DNA from: Hysterangium stoloniferum
Taxonomy: Eukaryota > Basidiomycota > Agaricomycetes > Hysterangiales > Hysterangiaceae
DNA: 64,000 nucleotides
Direction of reading: 5' to 3'
Assembly: GCA_015178975.1 (NCBI GenBank)
Contig: WHVD01000122.1
Coordinates: forward strand, 124,001-188,000
Below the pieces are notes generated by a model that was not told the origin of the DNA, did no database searches, and saw only the letters and a list, made by a program, of their open reading frames with translations. Below, piece after piece: positions 22,615-34,978 of this stretch (the stretch's first letter is position 1; the number at the start of each line of letters is the position of its first letter). Position numbers and translations under genes: made by a program.

Positions 22615-23618
22615 TGTCAGGGCACTATTTAAAAATTAACATTTAGTTTTATTTTTCTATTTTTCTTAATTCATTTTTTATATAGTTATTTGTACATATC
22701 ATGCATGATGAAGGTCACATGACACTCATGTGACAATAATATAAAGTTCAAACCTTATTTTAGTTTTCCTTTTAGTATAAATACCCTAGGATGTACATAG
22801 GAGGATATCTGAAAACTATTAAGTATACCAAATTCTAATATACTCTAAAGGTCATTTAAACATCTGAGATGTGATTCAAACATAATTTGGTTTTTAAAAC
22901 TTTCAAAAAGTTTTAAACTCTCTCATACATTACAAACTAAAGAATCTTTCCAGACACAAGTAGACAATAAAAAAAATTAGTAGTTTGAAACACTAATACT
23001 TTTAAAAAATAGATACCTTTAGATAGTCCATTTCATGCATATGTATATTATTGGCACCTCTAAATACATATGTATCACTTCGGAATGGATCTGTCAATCT
23101 GAACAGATTTCTACTTGATTCAACATACCCAGAATATATAGGGGGTTTTACTTAATAAAGACAGCTGTGGTATGAAAAATTTCCAATAATATTTTACATA
23201 TTTTACATGGAAATAACTACATTACAACTTTTAAAAAACAAAGTACTAATAAAAGTATTAGTAGGCATCTGTAAAAGGAAGGAAATTATATACAATGGAA
23301 TTTGTTAAATAACTATGGGTTGTATAAGATGTAATATGGAGAACTATTTCTGATGGTTGTTTTTTGATAATATAATTGTTTCAGAATAGATATCACTATT
23401 TAAAGATGGAGTTTTGTAAAAATAAGACTTTTATTAGTAAATATTTGAGATTATAGTAATTATAAACACCCTCCATAGTTAGACCCCAGTTTCAATCTTT
23501 TAGGATTTCCACAAAATACAAGTGTGATCTTCTCAAGTCATTAGAACTTGTATCCCTCTACTCCTTATCCCTCTTTCCTTCTTTGTGTTTTGGTAGCCTT
23601 GTTAGTGTTGCCCTAACA
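22615..23618 (+). repeat. 5' LTR of the family B element
   Basis: Starts TGTCAGGGCACTATTT and ends GTTAGTGTTGCCCTAACA, with a TATA-like tagtataaatacc at about 22776. A MITE-like insertion (22801-23473) divides it. The 3' LTR supplies the empty site. Confidence 0.8.
22801..23473. mobile_element. MITE-like insertion, GAGGATA type, copy 1
   Basis: 673 bp of AT-rich sequence beginning GAGGATATCTG and ending ACACCCTC, flanked by catag on both sides (22796-22800 and 23474-23478). The 3' LTR of the same element reads tacatagttagacc without it, proving insertion. No coding capacity. The second copy is at 35820-36519. Confidence 0.7.
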
Positions 23619-24060
23619 GAAGATTGAAACTCTCTTAACAACTCTACCATCTCTCTCTCTCTCTCTCTCTCTTAATAACTCCTTACATCCAATTCCCCTT
23701 TCCTCCATCCTATCAACCTCTCAGGCTCTGTGTACTGTCAACAAATCTCCCTTATAGTGTGTGTGACCCTAGTAGATAGGAACACCAACTTTTGGCTGAT
23801 CCTTGTACATGCAGTCTTTAGTTCTCCAGAAAATATCCAGGTAGAGTCATACCTGTGATTCTGAGAATAACCCAGAGTGCTAACAACTAGGTGTTCACTA
23901 ATCTTTTTTTTTTTAGTTTACAATAGTTTCATTAGTTAGACCAAGGACACTTTGTAGCTAGTTTTCTTCTCCACACACACACTCCTGAGGGGAGAGTACA
24001 CATCCTACCCTATTGGACCCCACCTCTCTCTCTTTTTTAACAGATATTATGGATAGCCTT
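23619..24060. other. 5' leader of the family B element
   Basis: Untranslated leader between LTR and gag with a (CT)n microsatellite at about 23652-23672 and a poly-T run near 23905. No obvious primer-binding site starting TGG directly after the LTR. Confidence 0.5.
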
Positions 24061-24089
24061 ACTTCTTCCATTGAAGAACTGCAGCAAAT

Positions 24090-24880
24090 ATTATTTAGAT
24101 GCAGCAGCTTCTAGACAGTCTCTCACCATCACCCATCCCACCAGCCAAAACCTTCAAAGTAGCCACTCTAGACTCTTTTGATGGCTCACAGCAGAAGACA
24201 GACACTTTTGTCACTCAGCTTTCCCTCTTACTTTCATGGAAAGAGAATGCAGGATAACTCTGACAGGATCATCTTTGCCTTATCCTGTATGAGAGGAGGA
24301 GCTGCTAAACCTTGGGCCAGACTCGAAGTAAAGGAGTATTCCACCAGAGGGATTGACTCCACCTGGGATGATTTCCTAAAGGAGTTAAAACAGACATTTG
24401 GAGATCCTAATCCTGCCAGCACAGCCAGACACAAGTTGAACCAACTCAAACAGGGTTCACAGAGTACTGAGGAATATATTGCCAAGTTTAGGCAATTAAA
24501 GGAGGATACTCTGTACAATGATGCTGCTCTTATTGAAAAGTTTGAGCAGGGCCTCAATTCTGCCTTGGTAGACAGGATATATGCTCTCCCAGAAATGCCT
24601 ACTACCTTGAAAGGTTGGTTTGACTGGGCCACAAAGTTGGATAGGCAATGGAGGCAAAGAGAAGCTAGAAAGAAACATTCTGGCCTGCTCTCCAAGCCCT
24701 AAAGGCCAGTCTCACCTCAGCAGAAAAGCCCTTCCCCCCCTCCAGTAAAGCAGCTCAGAATGTCAAACAATCTGAGGTTGTACCCATGGAGGTTGATTCA
24801 GGTTGGAAGTCTGTTAAACCCATTATGCGTTTCAAGTGTAGGAAACCAGGGCACAAGGCCAATTAGTGAAGGTCCAACAT
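24090..24880 (+). pseudogene. Gag of the family B element
   Basis: The main open block is 24178-24702. It contains the retrotransposon-gag domain: FALSCMRGGAAKPWARLEVK, WDDFLKELKQTFGDPNP, ARHKLNQLKQGSQSTEEYIA, KFRQLKEDTLYND and LKGWFDWATKLDRQWRQRE. The zinc knuckle at about 24830-24866 is degraded: RFKCRKPGHKAN has lost its first cysteine, and a stop follows where the last cysteine should be. Function would be particle assembly. Confidence 0.8.
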
Positions 24881-24943
24881 GGACATTAATAGTATGGATT
24901 ATGATGCCATCAAGGCATATATGAAGGAGGAAAAGCAGGATTT

Positions 24944-25848
24944 TTGAAGGCACCATTGGTGAAAGACATGACCCAATGGAGCAACAAATTTAGTGTGCTA
25001 GATAGTCTGCCAGATACTACCCCATCTCAGTCAGACTCTCTAAACACTGAAGCCAAACTCATGTCAACAACATCTCACTCAGAAATTCCCCCACAAAACC
25101 TTTTTATCAGAAGCACTTATCCCAAGACTTCTACACACCTTCCAGTTGTCCTCAGGACACTAGACACAGAAGCCAGAATTTCTGTTACAGCCCTCCTTGA
25201 TTCTGAAGCCACAGGTCTTTCTCTGGACAGGAAATTTGTGGAGTATCATAACCTTAATACTGTTAAGCGTTTTAGAGCTGTTCCAGTCTACAATGTTGAT
25301 GGAACACTGAATAATGGAGGATCTATCCAAGAGGAAGTATATTTAACAATGATATTCCAAAACTATACAGAAAAAGCCACCTTTGCTATATGTGACCTAG
25401 GGGATAAGTCTGCTATCATTGGACAAATTTGGTTACACCAACACAACCCAGAAATAAATTGGAGGGCTGGAGAAGTTCACTTTACCAGATGTCCATCTCA
25501 ATGTCCAGTAGAGGTTAGGAGAATTAGGAAGAGGCAGAGAAAGGCAGCAGAATTTAAAAGGAAACTCCCCAGTCTCATTGAAGCTGAAGATGATGATGAA
25601 GAGGAAGATGACCAGTCAGAGGTTGAAGACAGTGATAGGATCTGGGCTACCACTCTCTATCCTCAAGCTCATGTCATAGACAGGACCAGAAGAAAGCCTT
25701 TGAGGATTTTGTCCCCAGCTGTTACCACCAATTTAAGGAAGTGTTCTCCAAAGAGTCCTTTGACAGATTACCTGATAGGAAGCCCTGGGATCATGCCATT
25801 GAATTAAAACCTGGGTCAGAACCTTTCAGAACCAAGCTTTACCCCTTA
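24944..25848 (+). pseudogene. Protease and first residues of RT, family B element
   Basis: Protease-like block with ALLDSEATGLSLDRKFVEYH, where DSEA stands for the canonical DSGA, so the active-site glycine is gone. Then AIIGQIWLHQHNPEINWRAG, which corresponds to the LG-x-NWL-x-xxNP-x-IDW segment of Gypsy pol. An acidic stretch (EAEDDDEEEDDQSE) follows, then AIELKPGSEPFRTKLYPL, the start of RT, where homology ends abruptly at about 25848. Confidence 0.75.
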
Positions 25849-26338
25849 GTGTTACAACTGGAATTCCTGCAGGACTCTGGGCACTAACTCATACACACCC
25901 GCACCCTATACGCACCAATTGTCAGTTTACCAGAATTCCCACCAGACTCCATATGTCAGACTTGTCCATGCTCGACTTTCATTACTTCATGTATCAGTCA
26001 CCGGAATACCCACCAGACTCCGTCCCTGTCTATGTCCAACTCTGTCCCACACATCAGTCACCAGACCCCACTTGGAAAGCCCATCATCTCTCTAACTGAG
26101 CCCTGTTCCCATTTTAGTCAAATGACCTGTCATGATTTGGACTCTGCTCCTGCTCCATTCCCATTATAGTCAAATGACCTGTCACAATTTGGACTCTGCT
26201 CCCGCTCCGTTCCCATTATGGTTTTATGACCTGTCACAATTTGGACTCCGCTCCATTCCATCCCATTCCTAACACCAAGTTTGGTGTTTACTTATCTAGG
26301 ATGGGGTCCAAAGCCTGGCAGGTTTTCCAGTCCTAACA
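25849..26338. repeat. Non-coding block with a three-copy repeat of about 57 bp
   Basis: Replaces RT/integrase. At about 26100-26260 a unit with gacctgtcacaatttggact and cattcccattatagtcaaat repeats about three times. Just upstream (25930-26000) a cagtcaccggaatacccacc-like unit repeats twice. The tail before the LTR reads ggatggggtccaaagcctgg, possibly the old polypurine region. Confidence 0.55.
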
Positions 26339-26698
26339 TCAGGGCACTATTTAAAAGTTAATATTTAGTTTTATTTTTCTATTTCTCTTAATTTATTTTA
26401 TATAGTTATTTGTACACATCACACATGATGAAGGTCACATGACACTCACATTACAATAATATAAGGTTCAAACCTTATTCTAGTTTTTCTTTTAACTTTA
26501 TTTTAGTTTTCCTTTTAGTATAAATACCCTAGGATGTATGTACATAGTTAGACCACAGTTTCAATCTCTTAGGATCTCCACTAAATACAAGTGTGATCTT
26601 CTCAAGTCATTAAAACTTGAATCCTCTACTCCTTATCCTTGTCTTATCTCTTTTTCCTTCCTTGTGTTTTGGTAGCCTTGTTAGTGTCGCACTAATAT
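26339..26698 (+). repeat. 3' LTR of the family B element
   Basis: Matches the 5' LTR without the MITE. The end has decayed (gttagtgtcgcactaata instead of ...ccctaaca). Confidence 0.8.
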
Positions 26699-27559
26699 CT
26701 GGTAATATTCTGATACTCCCCAGACTAATTCCCAGAAACTCCCAGACTGATTCTCTGGAACTCCTTGGACACATTCCAGGAAGTGTCCAGAATATCCACT
26801 GGAAAATCTACCCAGAAATCTAGAACTTAACCATGATACATATATGTACAGTAGATGCTGTGACAGATGATTGATGAATTTGAATGGGCTGTGCAATAGG
26901 TGAGGCTATAGTTAGTTCCAAAGTATATATAGCATGTGACTGTCACAATGTACAAGATCAGTTCTGACAATGTTTTGACTCAACTTTCTTCAATACTATT
27001 CAACTTGATTTCCAACTCAATATCTGGCCTGTCTCAGTTTGACATCATTTATGATTTCATCTTTATGTCATATAATAGTCATTTGTTTACACTAAAAGGC
27101 ATAAAAGGCAATTAGAGGAACAAGGATGGGTGGTCAGAAAATTTGTACCAAGAACCTGTATCTCATCTGTTGCATTTGTATTAATAATTCCAGTTGTATT
27201 TTCACTGTACTATATCTATCATTGAACCTTTCTGTGATATTTTCTGGAAATCTATATTTGAGCCCCTTGTGTCTTTCTCTGGTCTCACATTTCAACTGCA
27301 GGACAAATTATTGCTTCATCAAAAGAGGAATTCCATACTCAACATTATTGAAGGCATTCAATTGTACTTCAACAAGTATTGAGAAAATCTGATCCATCTC
27401 AGTATTCTCTGACTACTACTGTTGATGAAGCCTAGGACATGATCCAAGACTACCAAAGTGTCAAGTACTTTGGCACTTCAATCTACATATGTCACCTATT
27501 TCTACATCAAGAGCTGCTAGACTATCAAGAATTTTAGTATCACTGTTAACTAAAGCAAA
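26699..27559. other. Repeat debris, no gene seen
   Basis: AT-rich and CpG-poor. Short ORFs such as 27126-27392 have no recognisable domain and no codon signal. Probably old retroelement sequence. Confidence 0.4.
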
Positions 27560-29110
27560 AGAACTATGATGCCAACCACTCCTTGAGGTTCATCTCCAAT
27601 CTGTGATTTAATAGAAGTTCCAGAAGAACATGCAAAATCATCAATTTTGTTGCCAACTCTACCAACTCAAGAACTTGAACCCCCAACTGCAGAACCAGTA
27701 TCTTCAGGAAGTTTGGAAATATTTTGACAATTTGGAGACACTTTCAGAAAAGTCCTTAAAGAACAAATATCCACTTTGAAAGAACATGAAATTGTTGTGA
27801 ACAAACTGCAAGAGTTTACCATCAATATCGAAGAATTTTATGTATTGCTTAAGGCAAAATGTTTTTTTGAGCTTGACCAATGTCATATGAATCTGATAAA
27901 TCAAAAATTACAATGATAACTTCATAGTTTCATCAAACAGTTTGAGAATGGTGGCAACTCTATTTGTTGAATTCAATTTTACCTCCATCATTTCTAGTGG
28001 ATTATCTTGACTTCTTGGATAAATTATATATTCAACTTGCAGAAGTGTTAATATCTAAGCCTGAAAGGGGAGAAGAGGGGTTCTAGTTGGGGTGGCTGAT
28101 GATGAAGATTGTACTAGCCAGGAGGTCTGACTCTATAATCATAGTGGAGCTTGGCTTCAATGTATGTGTTGCACCCTCATATAAACTGTTAGGGTGCTCT
28201 GGTATTTCAAACAAAGCAGATAGTATGTATAATAGAAGATGAAGATCAACACTTAGCTCAATTGACTGGGGGGGGGGGAGGGGCAAATTACTAAGAGTCA
28301 TGAGGTAAGGGGTTGTGGCTTGCAAAGATGCCTTCAAGAGTATTAGATAGGGATAATAGGACTTGAGAACTAAAAGGGAGCAATCTAAGTCAATTTTTGA
28401 ACTGAGGAAACTGTAGCATACATGTAAGAACTTTATACTACGAGGAGATGGATGATCAGAAAGCCACTCAGAGAAGTGAGAGTGATGACAGGTCAAGAGG
28501 AAGTAGGGAAATGAATGGGGATGCAAATGAGACTAAATACAATATAGCAATATAACAAAGTATACTAAAAGGTGTGAGGTGGCAAATACTGTAGGATGTA
28601 TATGTGGAGATGGTGATGGGGGAGTGAATGGAATGGAGGCAGGATGGATGGTTAAGGTGCTGAGATACAAAGAAATAAGTGTTGGGGATATTGCAGGTGG
28701 TGCTACTGTGAGTGGGGGTACTGATAGCAGGACAACAGAGGGTTACAAGACTAAAACAGCTTGTGGGGGTCCAAAACAATGGGGATCCTAACAAGAAGCT
28801 GATCCGGAAGCTGAAGTTGAAGAAAAATTTGACAATCTTCGAATGAATGAAGTTCCATCATCATGTCACAAAATACTTGATACAGTTTACAAGTTTAACT
28901 CCTCAAACTCAATACAATGAATTTACTTTGTGATGATAATTTTACAAGGGACTTCCTGATTGTATCAAGGATGAAGTAGTGAAGCTTCAAGTGCCACCAG
29001 AAGGTTTTACAGAATTGCAAACAGATTTTCTCCAACTTCATTCTTATTATCAGAGAAGAGAAAGTGAGTGTCAACAAGATACAACTATAACATTTACACC
29101 ATGAAAATTT
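27560..29110 (+). pseudogene. Gag-like relic split by a solo LTR
   Basis: The left part (to 28040) reads in broken frames as a helical protein: VLKEQISTLKEHEIVVNKLQ, then EFYVLLKAKCFFELDQCHMN. The right part (from 28799) reads EADPEAEVEEKFDNLRMNEV, then FTSQTQYNEFTL, FYKGLPDCIKDEVVKL and LQTDFLQLHSYYQRRE, resembling the second half of a Gypsy gag. The interruption is the solo LTR at 28046-28793. Many stops. Confidence 0.5.
28046..28793 (+). repeat. Solo LTR, family C, copy 1
   Basis: 748 bp, TGTTAATATCTAAGCC...GGGGATCCTAACA, flanked by a perfect 5-bp duplication agaag (28041-28045 and 28794-28798). A G-run lies near 28268-28282. Copy 2 is at 32257-32965. It carries the block ggcttcaatgtatgtgttgcaccctc shared with families A and D. 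Confidence 0.85.
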
Positions 29111-30020
29111 GAGAGAAAACAATCAACCATAACTTCAACCCTGAAACCAATTCAGGCCCCAAGAATAACTAGACTACAACTGAAGTTCAACCACCTTTGT
29201 GTTGGAATATGTGGTTTGGAATCCTAAGTACCCACATGTATCCATAGTAGTCCTTATCCATGGTTTTGGTTCTGTCCACCATGTGGTCAATCTGAGTCTG
29301 AAGATGAAGATGAATGGTGGTCTATTTATCCCCTAGGTCACTGGTCTGTGTCCTGATCCCCTTCCATTTTAACTTTCTAATACTTTGATAATTATTGGAT
29401 CTGATGATTGATTACTTCCTGCTGAGTAAGAAAGAAGGTTTAAAGAAAGATTGTGTATTCTATGTTGTTAACCTTGGACTTACAGGCAGGAATCTGGGGA
29501 AAACCCACAGACATTTTGGGGATGGGTATGTGGTGATGCCTGGATGAACAGAACCATAATGATATAGCTTCAGTGAGGCATAACCATGTTTTAACGTGTT
29601 TTACATACATTGCTGCCACATTCCTTAATAGAGATGTTTAAATTACAGGAGCCTATAAAAGGGACCATCCGTGACATTATGCATGACTGGGATCAAATTT
29701 GCAAAACCCTCTTAACCAACGTGATTGTAATCCCGGCATCCCGTGCACCCGGAGCACGGAGCGGACAAGGGAGAGACTGGCGGTGATCAAATAGAAGATT
29801 ATAAATACAATGTACAGGCATCGATAGACCCTAAACGGCATTCCCAACAATGAAAGGAACTGCCTACCGATCGTTGATACCCTAAGAACACTAGACCTAG
29901 CTCACGGCCAATGAGTCGTTAACGTAGTCAATCAGTCTTTAATGAATTGTCCAAAACCCTCAGGTCGCGTCCAAACGCGATCTGAAAAGAATCCTACAAG
30001 TGATGTCAGATCAATCCCGT
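29111..30020. other. Intergenic or debris
   Basis: The CpG-poor half (to about 29640) is probably repeat debris. From about 29700 CpG content returns and host sequence begins (3' flank of the acyltransferase gene). No gene or RNA recognised. Confidence 0.4.
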
Positions 30021-31520
30021 TCAAAAGAACCCACACTTGCCTCCCATCCAAATACCTCCGCTTGGATCATCGGCGACCAGTCCCATCAAAGTTCTTACAG
30101 GAAATGGCTGAAAGAAATTACCCCACAGATAGAGGCAATTAACTTTCTTATCACCTATCGCCGAGTCCGGAAGGGCACCTGAGAAGTCCACATACATCAG
30201 CTTCATGTCGCGCCAATTGGTCACCACATTCCACGCTCCACTAGGTTCGAAAAAGAGTGTCATTCAACCACCATTGACGATCCGCCATTGTAGCCAATGT
30301 TTTATTGCATCCATATCCGTTTGTGCTTGAACTGTCTTCCGTATGTGGTACGCTAACGCGCCGAGTGACATAGAACTGATTGCGGAGATGGGGAGCGTAG
30401 GAGTGACCACGATACATGCACCGTTGTGAAGGTATGGTTTTGGAAGCGCCTCAGACAGGTAACGTCTAAGGTTAGCAGCGTACATGACGTTGAGGGGCGT
30501 CAAAGATGTCGTAGGAGGATGAATGCACTGCGAGAGAAAAATGCAGAGAACGGTCGGTATCACTTATCCTTCTACTATTGGCGGGACGAACCTTCAAACA
30601 GAATGCGACCAATACATCGCTAGAACTAACCCAAACGTCGGGATTTTCGCCATGTTCCGTTTTAAGATCTGCCATTGCTTCAGTTTTGATCCTTTCTACC
30701 TCTAACTTGGGAAAGAAAACATCCCGATTCGAAATATCGCGCGTCCACATAAAATCCCACAACAAGTGAGCAATGACGACGACTACCTGCCATGCACTGA
30801 AGACCCTCCAATAAGGGGGAGGCTCCACCGACTCTTTGGTGATGAATTCCTCAAATGGGTCGCCGAGTTGAAGTGGAGTTACATCTTCGCCGCGGAGAAT
30901 GCGAGCAAGAGCGTATATTATTTCCTTATTTCCATGACCATCACATAGTACATGCGGTGTGGTAAGGCCTATTAAAGTGGCATCGTCGAATTGTGTCAAC
31001 TGCAGTTCCGATACTGGTATATCTTGTTTCATATAGTCGCCCACGGACCGTGGACCGTTTTGGGAGTATAGTTCATATGGGTTCTCTTTAATCGTACAGC
31101 TGATCGTTTCAGATGGTTTGGAATAATTATATGTCGCACTGATGGGTCCTTGGACAGCCCTAATTTTGAAGACATACTGGGGTGTGGATTCTGAAAACTG
31201 CTCCGGTATCTCGTACACCCATTTCTTGAACCCATCAGACCACCTGAGGAAAATTGGATTATAAAACAACCTACCTTATTATGGATCCGAAGACGAGCAC
31301 TCAGGATAGGCCAGGTCTGGACGAGTTTGTGATATGCCAATTCCATCTTCTTAGGATCGAGTATTTGGTCGAGGACCCATCCTGTTAGAACGATCGAGTC
31401 TTTCTTATTGCCACTCGTATCAAAAACACCCGTGGGATCACAGTGTTGGGCATCCTGCTGATGAGTGCATCCAACTTCAGCACTAGCAACGTTCCCTGGA
31501 CACTAAGCCCGGACAACGAA
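30021..31520 (-). pseudogene. BAHD-type acyltransferase (transferase family), interrupted by a stop
   Basis: A fungal CoA-dependent O-acyltransferase-like gene, probably acting on a secondary metabolite. Seen: N-terminal DSIVLTGWVLDQILDPKKME and TWPILSARLRIHNK; the catalytic HxxxD motif in TTPHVLCDGHG; an intron at 30528-30591 (64 bp, GTTCGT..CAG) joining FCLK to CIHPPTTSLTPLNVMYAANL; and the structural DFGWG-equivalent as YVDFSGALPD. The C-terminus has GLVADDPSGGIWMGGK. A TGA between WRIVNGG and MTLFFEPSG (30262-30264) breaks the frame with no splice site to remove it. Near 31265 a shift of one base, or an unusually short 31-bp intron, separates RIHNK from WSDGFKKWV. The true N-terminus was not found. 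Likely a recent pseudogene. Confidence 0.7.
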
Positions 31521-31879
31521 CTTCCTTTTTAGTCTAGCGTCGGAAATTAAGTCGGCAGCAATGACGGACTTTGAATTTACATACTGTATAGTGATGCACC
31601 CTCAACATCTATGCCGTCGAACTCCAAGCAAACAGCTCACCCCAAAAATCAACCTTCAAAAAATATCTTTCGCAATGTGACTAGTGCTCAAACAAGTGGT
31701 CAACAGAATACAATATTGCAATGTAATTACCACATGATCAGGAGTTTACCATAGCTCAATTCCAGGATCTCAAGCTCAGTCACAAAGGAGGTGAATTCAA
31801 ACACTTTTTTTCCAACTGGAAGAATGTTGCAAAAGGGCAAGATTATTTTCAAAACATGTTTAGTATCTAATCTCATAAA
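31521..31879. other. Intergenic sequence
   Basis: The 5' side of the acyltransferase gene grading into AT-rich repeat sequence. No feature recognised. Confidence 0.4.
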
Positions 31880-33124
31880 CTATTACCCTCTGTTCCTGGA
31901 TACTTCAATCTTCCATACTTTTTCATTACAACTTCCCAATACAATTTCCATCCATAGAACATTACTAAATTCCATACTTCCAAATCTCACCCTTTGTTCT
32001 GCATTTGGTAATTGATCCATGACTACTGTTCACCCATTCCCTTATTATGTTCCCATTTTGGAATCTGCATTCCTAATCCTGTCTTATTGTGATCCTAATT
32101 TGTAGTATAATAGCAATAATGTCTATATTAGCCCAGTACATTTGTACTACAACTTAGATCTGATATTGACTTAGTTTCTTATTCCTTCCATCTTTCTGTA
32201 CACTTGATATTTGGAACTCTTCAGAACTCTGAATATCTATATTCTTCTAGTGTGAGTGTTAAGATCTAAGCTAAAAGGAGGAGGGAGGCTCTAGTTGGGG
32301 GGCCAATGATATGAAATGAGCTAATTGGGGGGGCTGATGATAGAGATTGTAGTGGAGCTTGGCTTCAACTTCTGTGTTGTGCCCTTGTATGAACTGTTAA
32401 GGTGCTCCAGTATTTCAAACAAAGTGGATAGTATAATAGAGACAAAGTTGAACACTTAGCTCAATCAGCCAAGGACTGAAATACTAAGAGTCAAAGGTAA
32501 GAGTTCATGGCTTGCCAAAAATGTCTTTGAGAGCATTGAGAAGGGAGGAAAGGGACTGAAAACTAGTAGAGGGTAATCTAAGTCAATTTTTGAACTAGAA
32601 CTGTAGCATACATGAAGAAGATTTTATACTACAATGAGAGGGATGACTGGAGAGCCAATCAAGGAAGTGAAAAGTGATAAGGATCATAAGAAGTCAATGA
32701 CAAGGTAGGAAGACTAAATGTAAAATACTAAACAATACTAAAGGGGTCTGAGTTGGCAAGTGAGATGTGTAAAGGGAGACAGTGACAGGGGAGTGAATGG
32801 GATGGAGATGAAATGGAAAGCTAGAGGGTTAACTACTATAACAAAACAAGTGTTGGGGGTACTGCAAGTGGTGATACCTTGGGCAGGGGTTCTAACAGTG
32901 AGATGATGAAAGGCATTGAGTCCAAAACAGGTTGTGGGGGTCCAAAAATGATGGGGATCCTAACAGTAAGTCTCTCCTCTGAAATTAAGGATATCCTGTC
33001 CTGAGCATTTGCATAGGGGCACAGCACATAAGCTGAAGCCAATGTCCTGACCCTATCTAGAAGTTTCTGAGTTCCAGTTATTACCTGATAGTTCTGGAAT
33101 AGGTTTCTGACACAACACTTAACA
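31880..33124 (-). repeat. LTR-like sequence, family D, copy 2, split by LTR C
   Basis: The reverse complement matches 2857-3414: TGTTAAGTGTTGTG at 33124, ggtcaggacattggcttcag near 33035, and cacaataagacagga with the tgaacagtagtca block at 32010-32110. The solo LTR at 32257-32965 interrupts it. The left boundary is approximate. Confidence 0.6.
32257..32965 (+). repeat. Solo LTR, family C, copy 2
   Basis: 709 bp, TGTTAAGATCTAAGC...GGGGATCCTAACA, with near-perfect target duplication gtgag (32252-32256) and gtaag (32966-32970). Clearly the same family and orientation as 28046-28793, with many substitutions and small indels. Confidence 0.85.
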
Positions 33125-33289
33125 GTATCTCAGATCTCAATCCTGTGAGTTGCTCATCAGGGGTCCCAAATGCAATGCCACTGAAGGACCATCTCAGCTC
33201 TGATCCCCTTTGCAACTTTATACCACTCAACCCAAAACCCCAGCCCAGTCCACAATATCAGCTTCTATCATTGAAGTCTCTGGGCAGTA

Positions 33290-33805
33290 AAAGATCCCAA
33301 TCCTCCTAAGGCAGACTCTGAAAACAATTACATATGACAATGAAGAATAAGACCAGCTGGACAAATCAAAAAAGAAAACTACTGAAGAACTGACTGAAAT
33401 GATGTTCATCAACTCCATTGTGAAATTCACTGTGGAAAGCAAGGAATCTTCCTGTACTGGAGTCAAAGAACCTGAACCATTTACTGGCAAGGATCCAAAG
33501 AAACTGAAGAATTTTCTTCTTCAATGCCATTTCAGTTTCCATGATTGATACACTGTGTTCAAATGTGATTATCAAAAAGTCAACTTCATGCTCTCTTATC
33601 TCAAGCATACTGCTCAAGATTAGTTCAAACCTGGACTTTTTGGAATATCTGATGAGACACCCACATGGCTTGATGACTGGGACACATTTGTTGAAGAACT
33701 GGAAACTAATTTTGGACCTTACAATCAATCTGGTGAAGCAGAAAATGAACTAATGGCACTCAAGATGAAAGACAATCAACTAGTCTCTGATTACCTCATA
33801 CTGTA
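33290..33805 (+). pseudogene. Gag of the family E element
   Basis: Reads EPEPFTGKDPKKLKNFLLQC, then FMLSYLKHTAQDWFKPGL, WLDDWDTFVEELETNFGPYN and AENELMALKMKDNQLVSDYL, the standard gag domain of agaricomycete Gypsy elements. It is cut by an LTR fragment at 33806 and shifts frame once near 33540. Confidence 0.8.
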
Positions 33806-34170
33806 TTAGGGCAACACTAACAAGGCTACCAAAACACAAAAAGAAATGAGAGAGAGGGCAAGATAAGGAGTATGAGAATAGAAGTTCTAATGACTTGAGA
33901 ATATCACACTAGTATTTAGTAGAAATCCTAAGAGATTGAAACTGGGGTACATGTTAGGGTATTTATACTAAAGGGAAAATTAAATAAAGTTCAGTTTTAC
34001 ATTTGATACATGTATATCACATGATCATGTGATTGTTATTGCACAACTGCAAATGGTCTTTCAAGCCATTTCACATTCACATGACATCATGCATCCCTAC
34101 ATGATGTGTGATGTGCAAGTCTTTTGAGCTCACATGATGTCACACATTGTGACATGCAACCTGTGACATG
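33806..34170 (-). repeat. LTR family B fragment
   Basis: Starts ttagggcaacactaacaagg, the complement of the family B 3' end, and runs for about 365 bp. The other end (TGTCAGGG side) is missing and the gag-to-protease part of the host element is gone, so insertion was accompanied or followed by deletion. Confidence 0.7.
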
Positions 34171-34978
34171 CCTATATGTGGAACATCCCAGACAGTTACA
34201 TTTTTCATAGCACCATTGGACTCTAGCTGTTCAGTCATTCTAGGACACAACTGGCTCACCCAATACAATCCATTGATTGAATGGGTACTGGGCAGTATAA
34301 CTTTTCAAATTCCCAGCACTTCCATTCCTTCTGCAGCATCACCTCTGGCAGAGCGTCTTCAGTCTCAATAGCAATTCTGGCTTCTCTAAAATCTTCCAAA
34401 TCTCCAAAAACCTCTCTCATCAACACTTCCACTTTTGTTAGGGCAAGTAAACTGGATGGTTTGCAATGTTTTACAATCAGCTTAAAAGTTGATGAAGCAT
34501 CTGGATGTTTCATGACTCCAGAATTATCTGAGCTATGTAAAAGCTGACCTGGAAGGAGTTCCTGAGAAATACCATGATTTTGCAGACATTTTCAGTACAC
34601 AGAAAGCTGAACAGCTTGCACTACATAGGCCTTACAACCTAAAAATTTATATAGAGCCCCCATTGTCTCAATTAGAACTTTCATCTATTCAGGAGTTTCT
34701 GGACAAACATTTGTCTATAGATTTTATCTAGCCCTCAAAGTCTCCATATGGAGCACCCATCCTTTTCATACATAAGCAGGATGGTTTCCTTTGCCTCTGT
34801 GTTGATTTCTGAGGCTTAAATTCCATAACATGGAAAGACAAGTACCTGCTCCTACTTGTTACAGATGTACTTGATGCCCCACAAAAAGTTCAGATTATAC
34901 CAAAATAGACCTTAAACACACCTACCACATGGTCTGAATTTCTGAAATGGAAAACTGCTTTCTGCACCCACTATGGTT
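34171..34978 (+). pseudogene. Protease end and first half of RT, family E element
   Basis: [20 protein letters not shown] and EWVLGSITF mark the end of the protease region. From about 34550: KYHDFADIFSTQKAEQLALH, then FLDKHLSIDF, PSKSPYGAPILFIHKQDGF and LCLCVDF, the RT fingers. Several stops. The RT is cut by the LTR at 34984 exactly between YGSF and the segment with MPF. Confidence 0.8.

Larger units (their letters stand above)
22615..26698 (+). mobile_element. Truncated Ty3/Gypsy element with both LTRs (family B)
   Basis: 5' LTR 22615-23618 (with a 673-bp insertion), internal region 23619-26338, 3' LTR 26339-26698. It encodes a gag, a degraded knuckle, a degraded protease and the first few residues of RT, after which pol is deleted and replaced by non-coding sequence with a short tandem repeat. 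It could only have moved with enzymes supplied in trans, or it lost pol after insertion. Nearly CpG-free. Confidence 0.8.
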
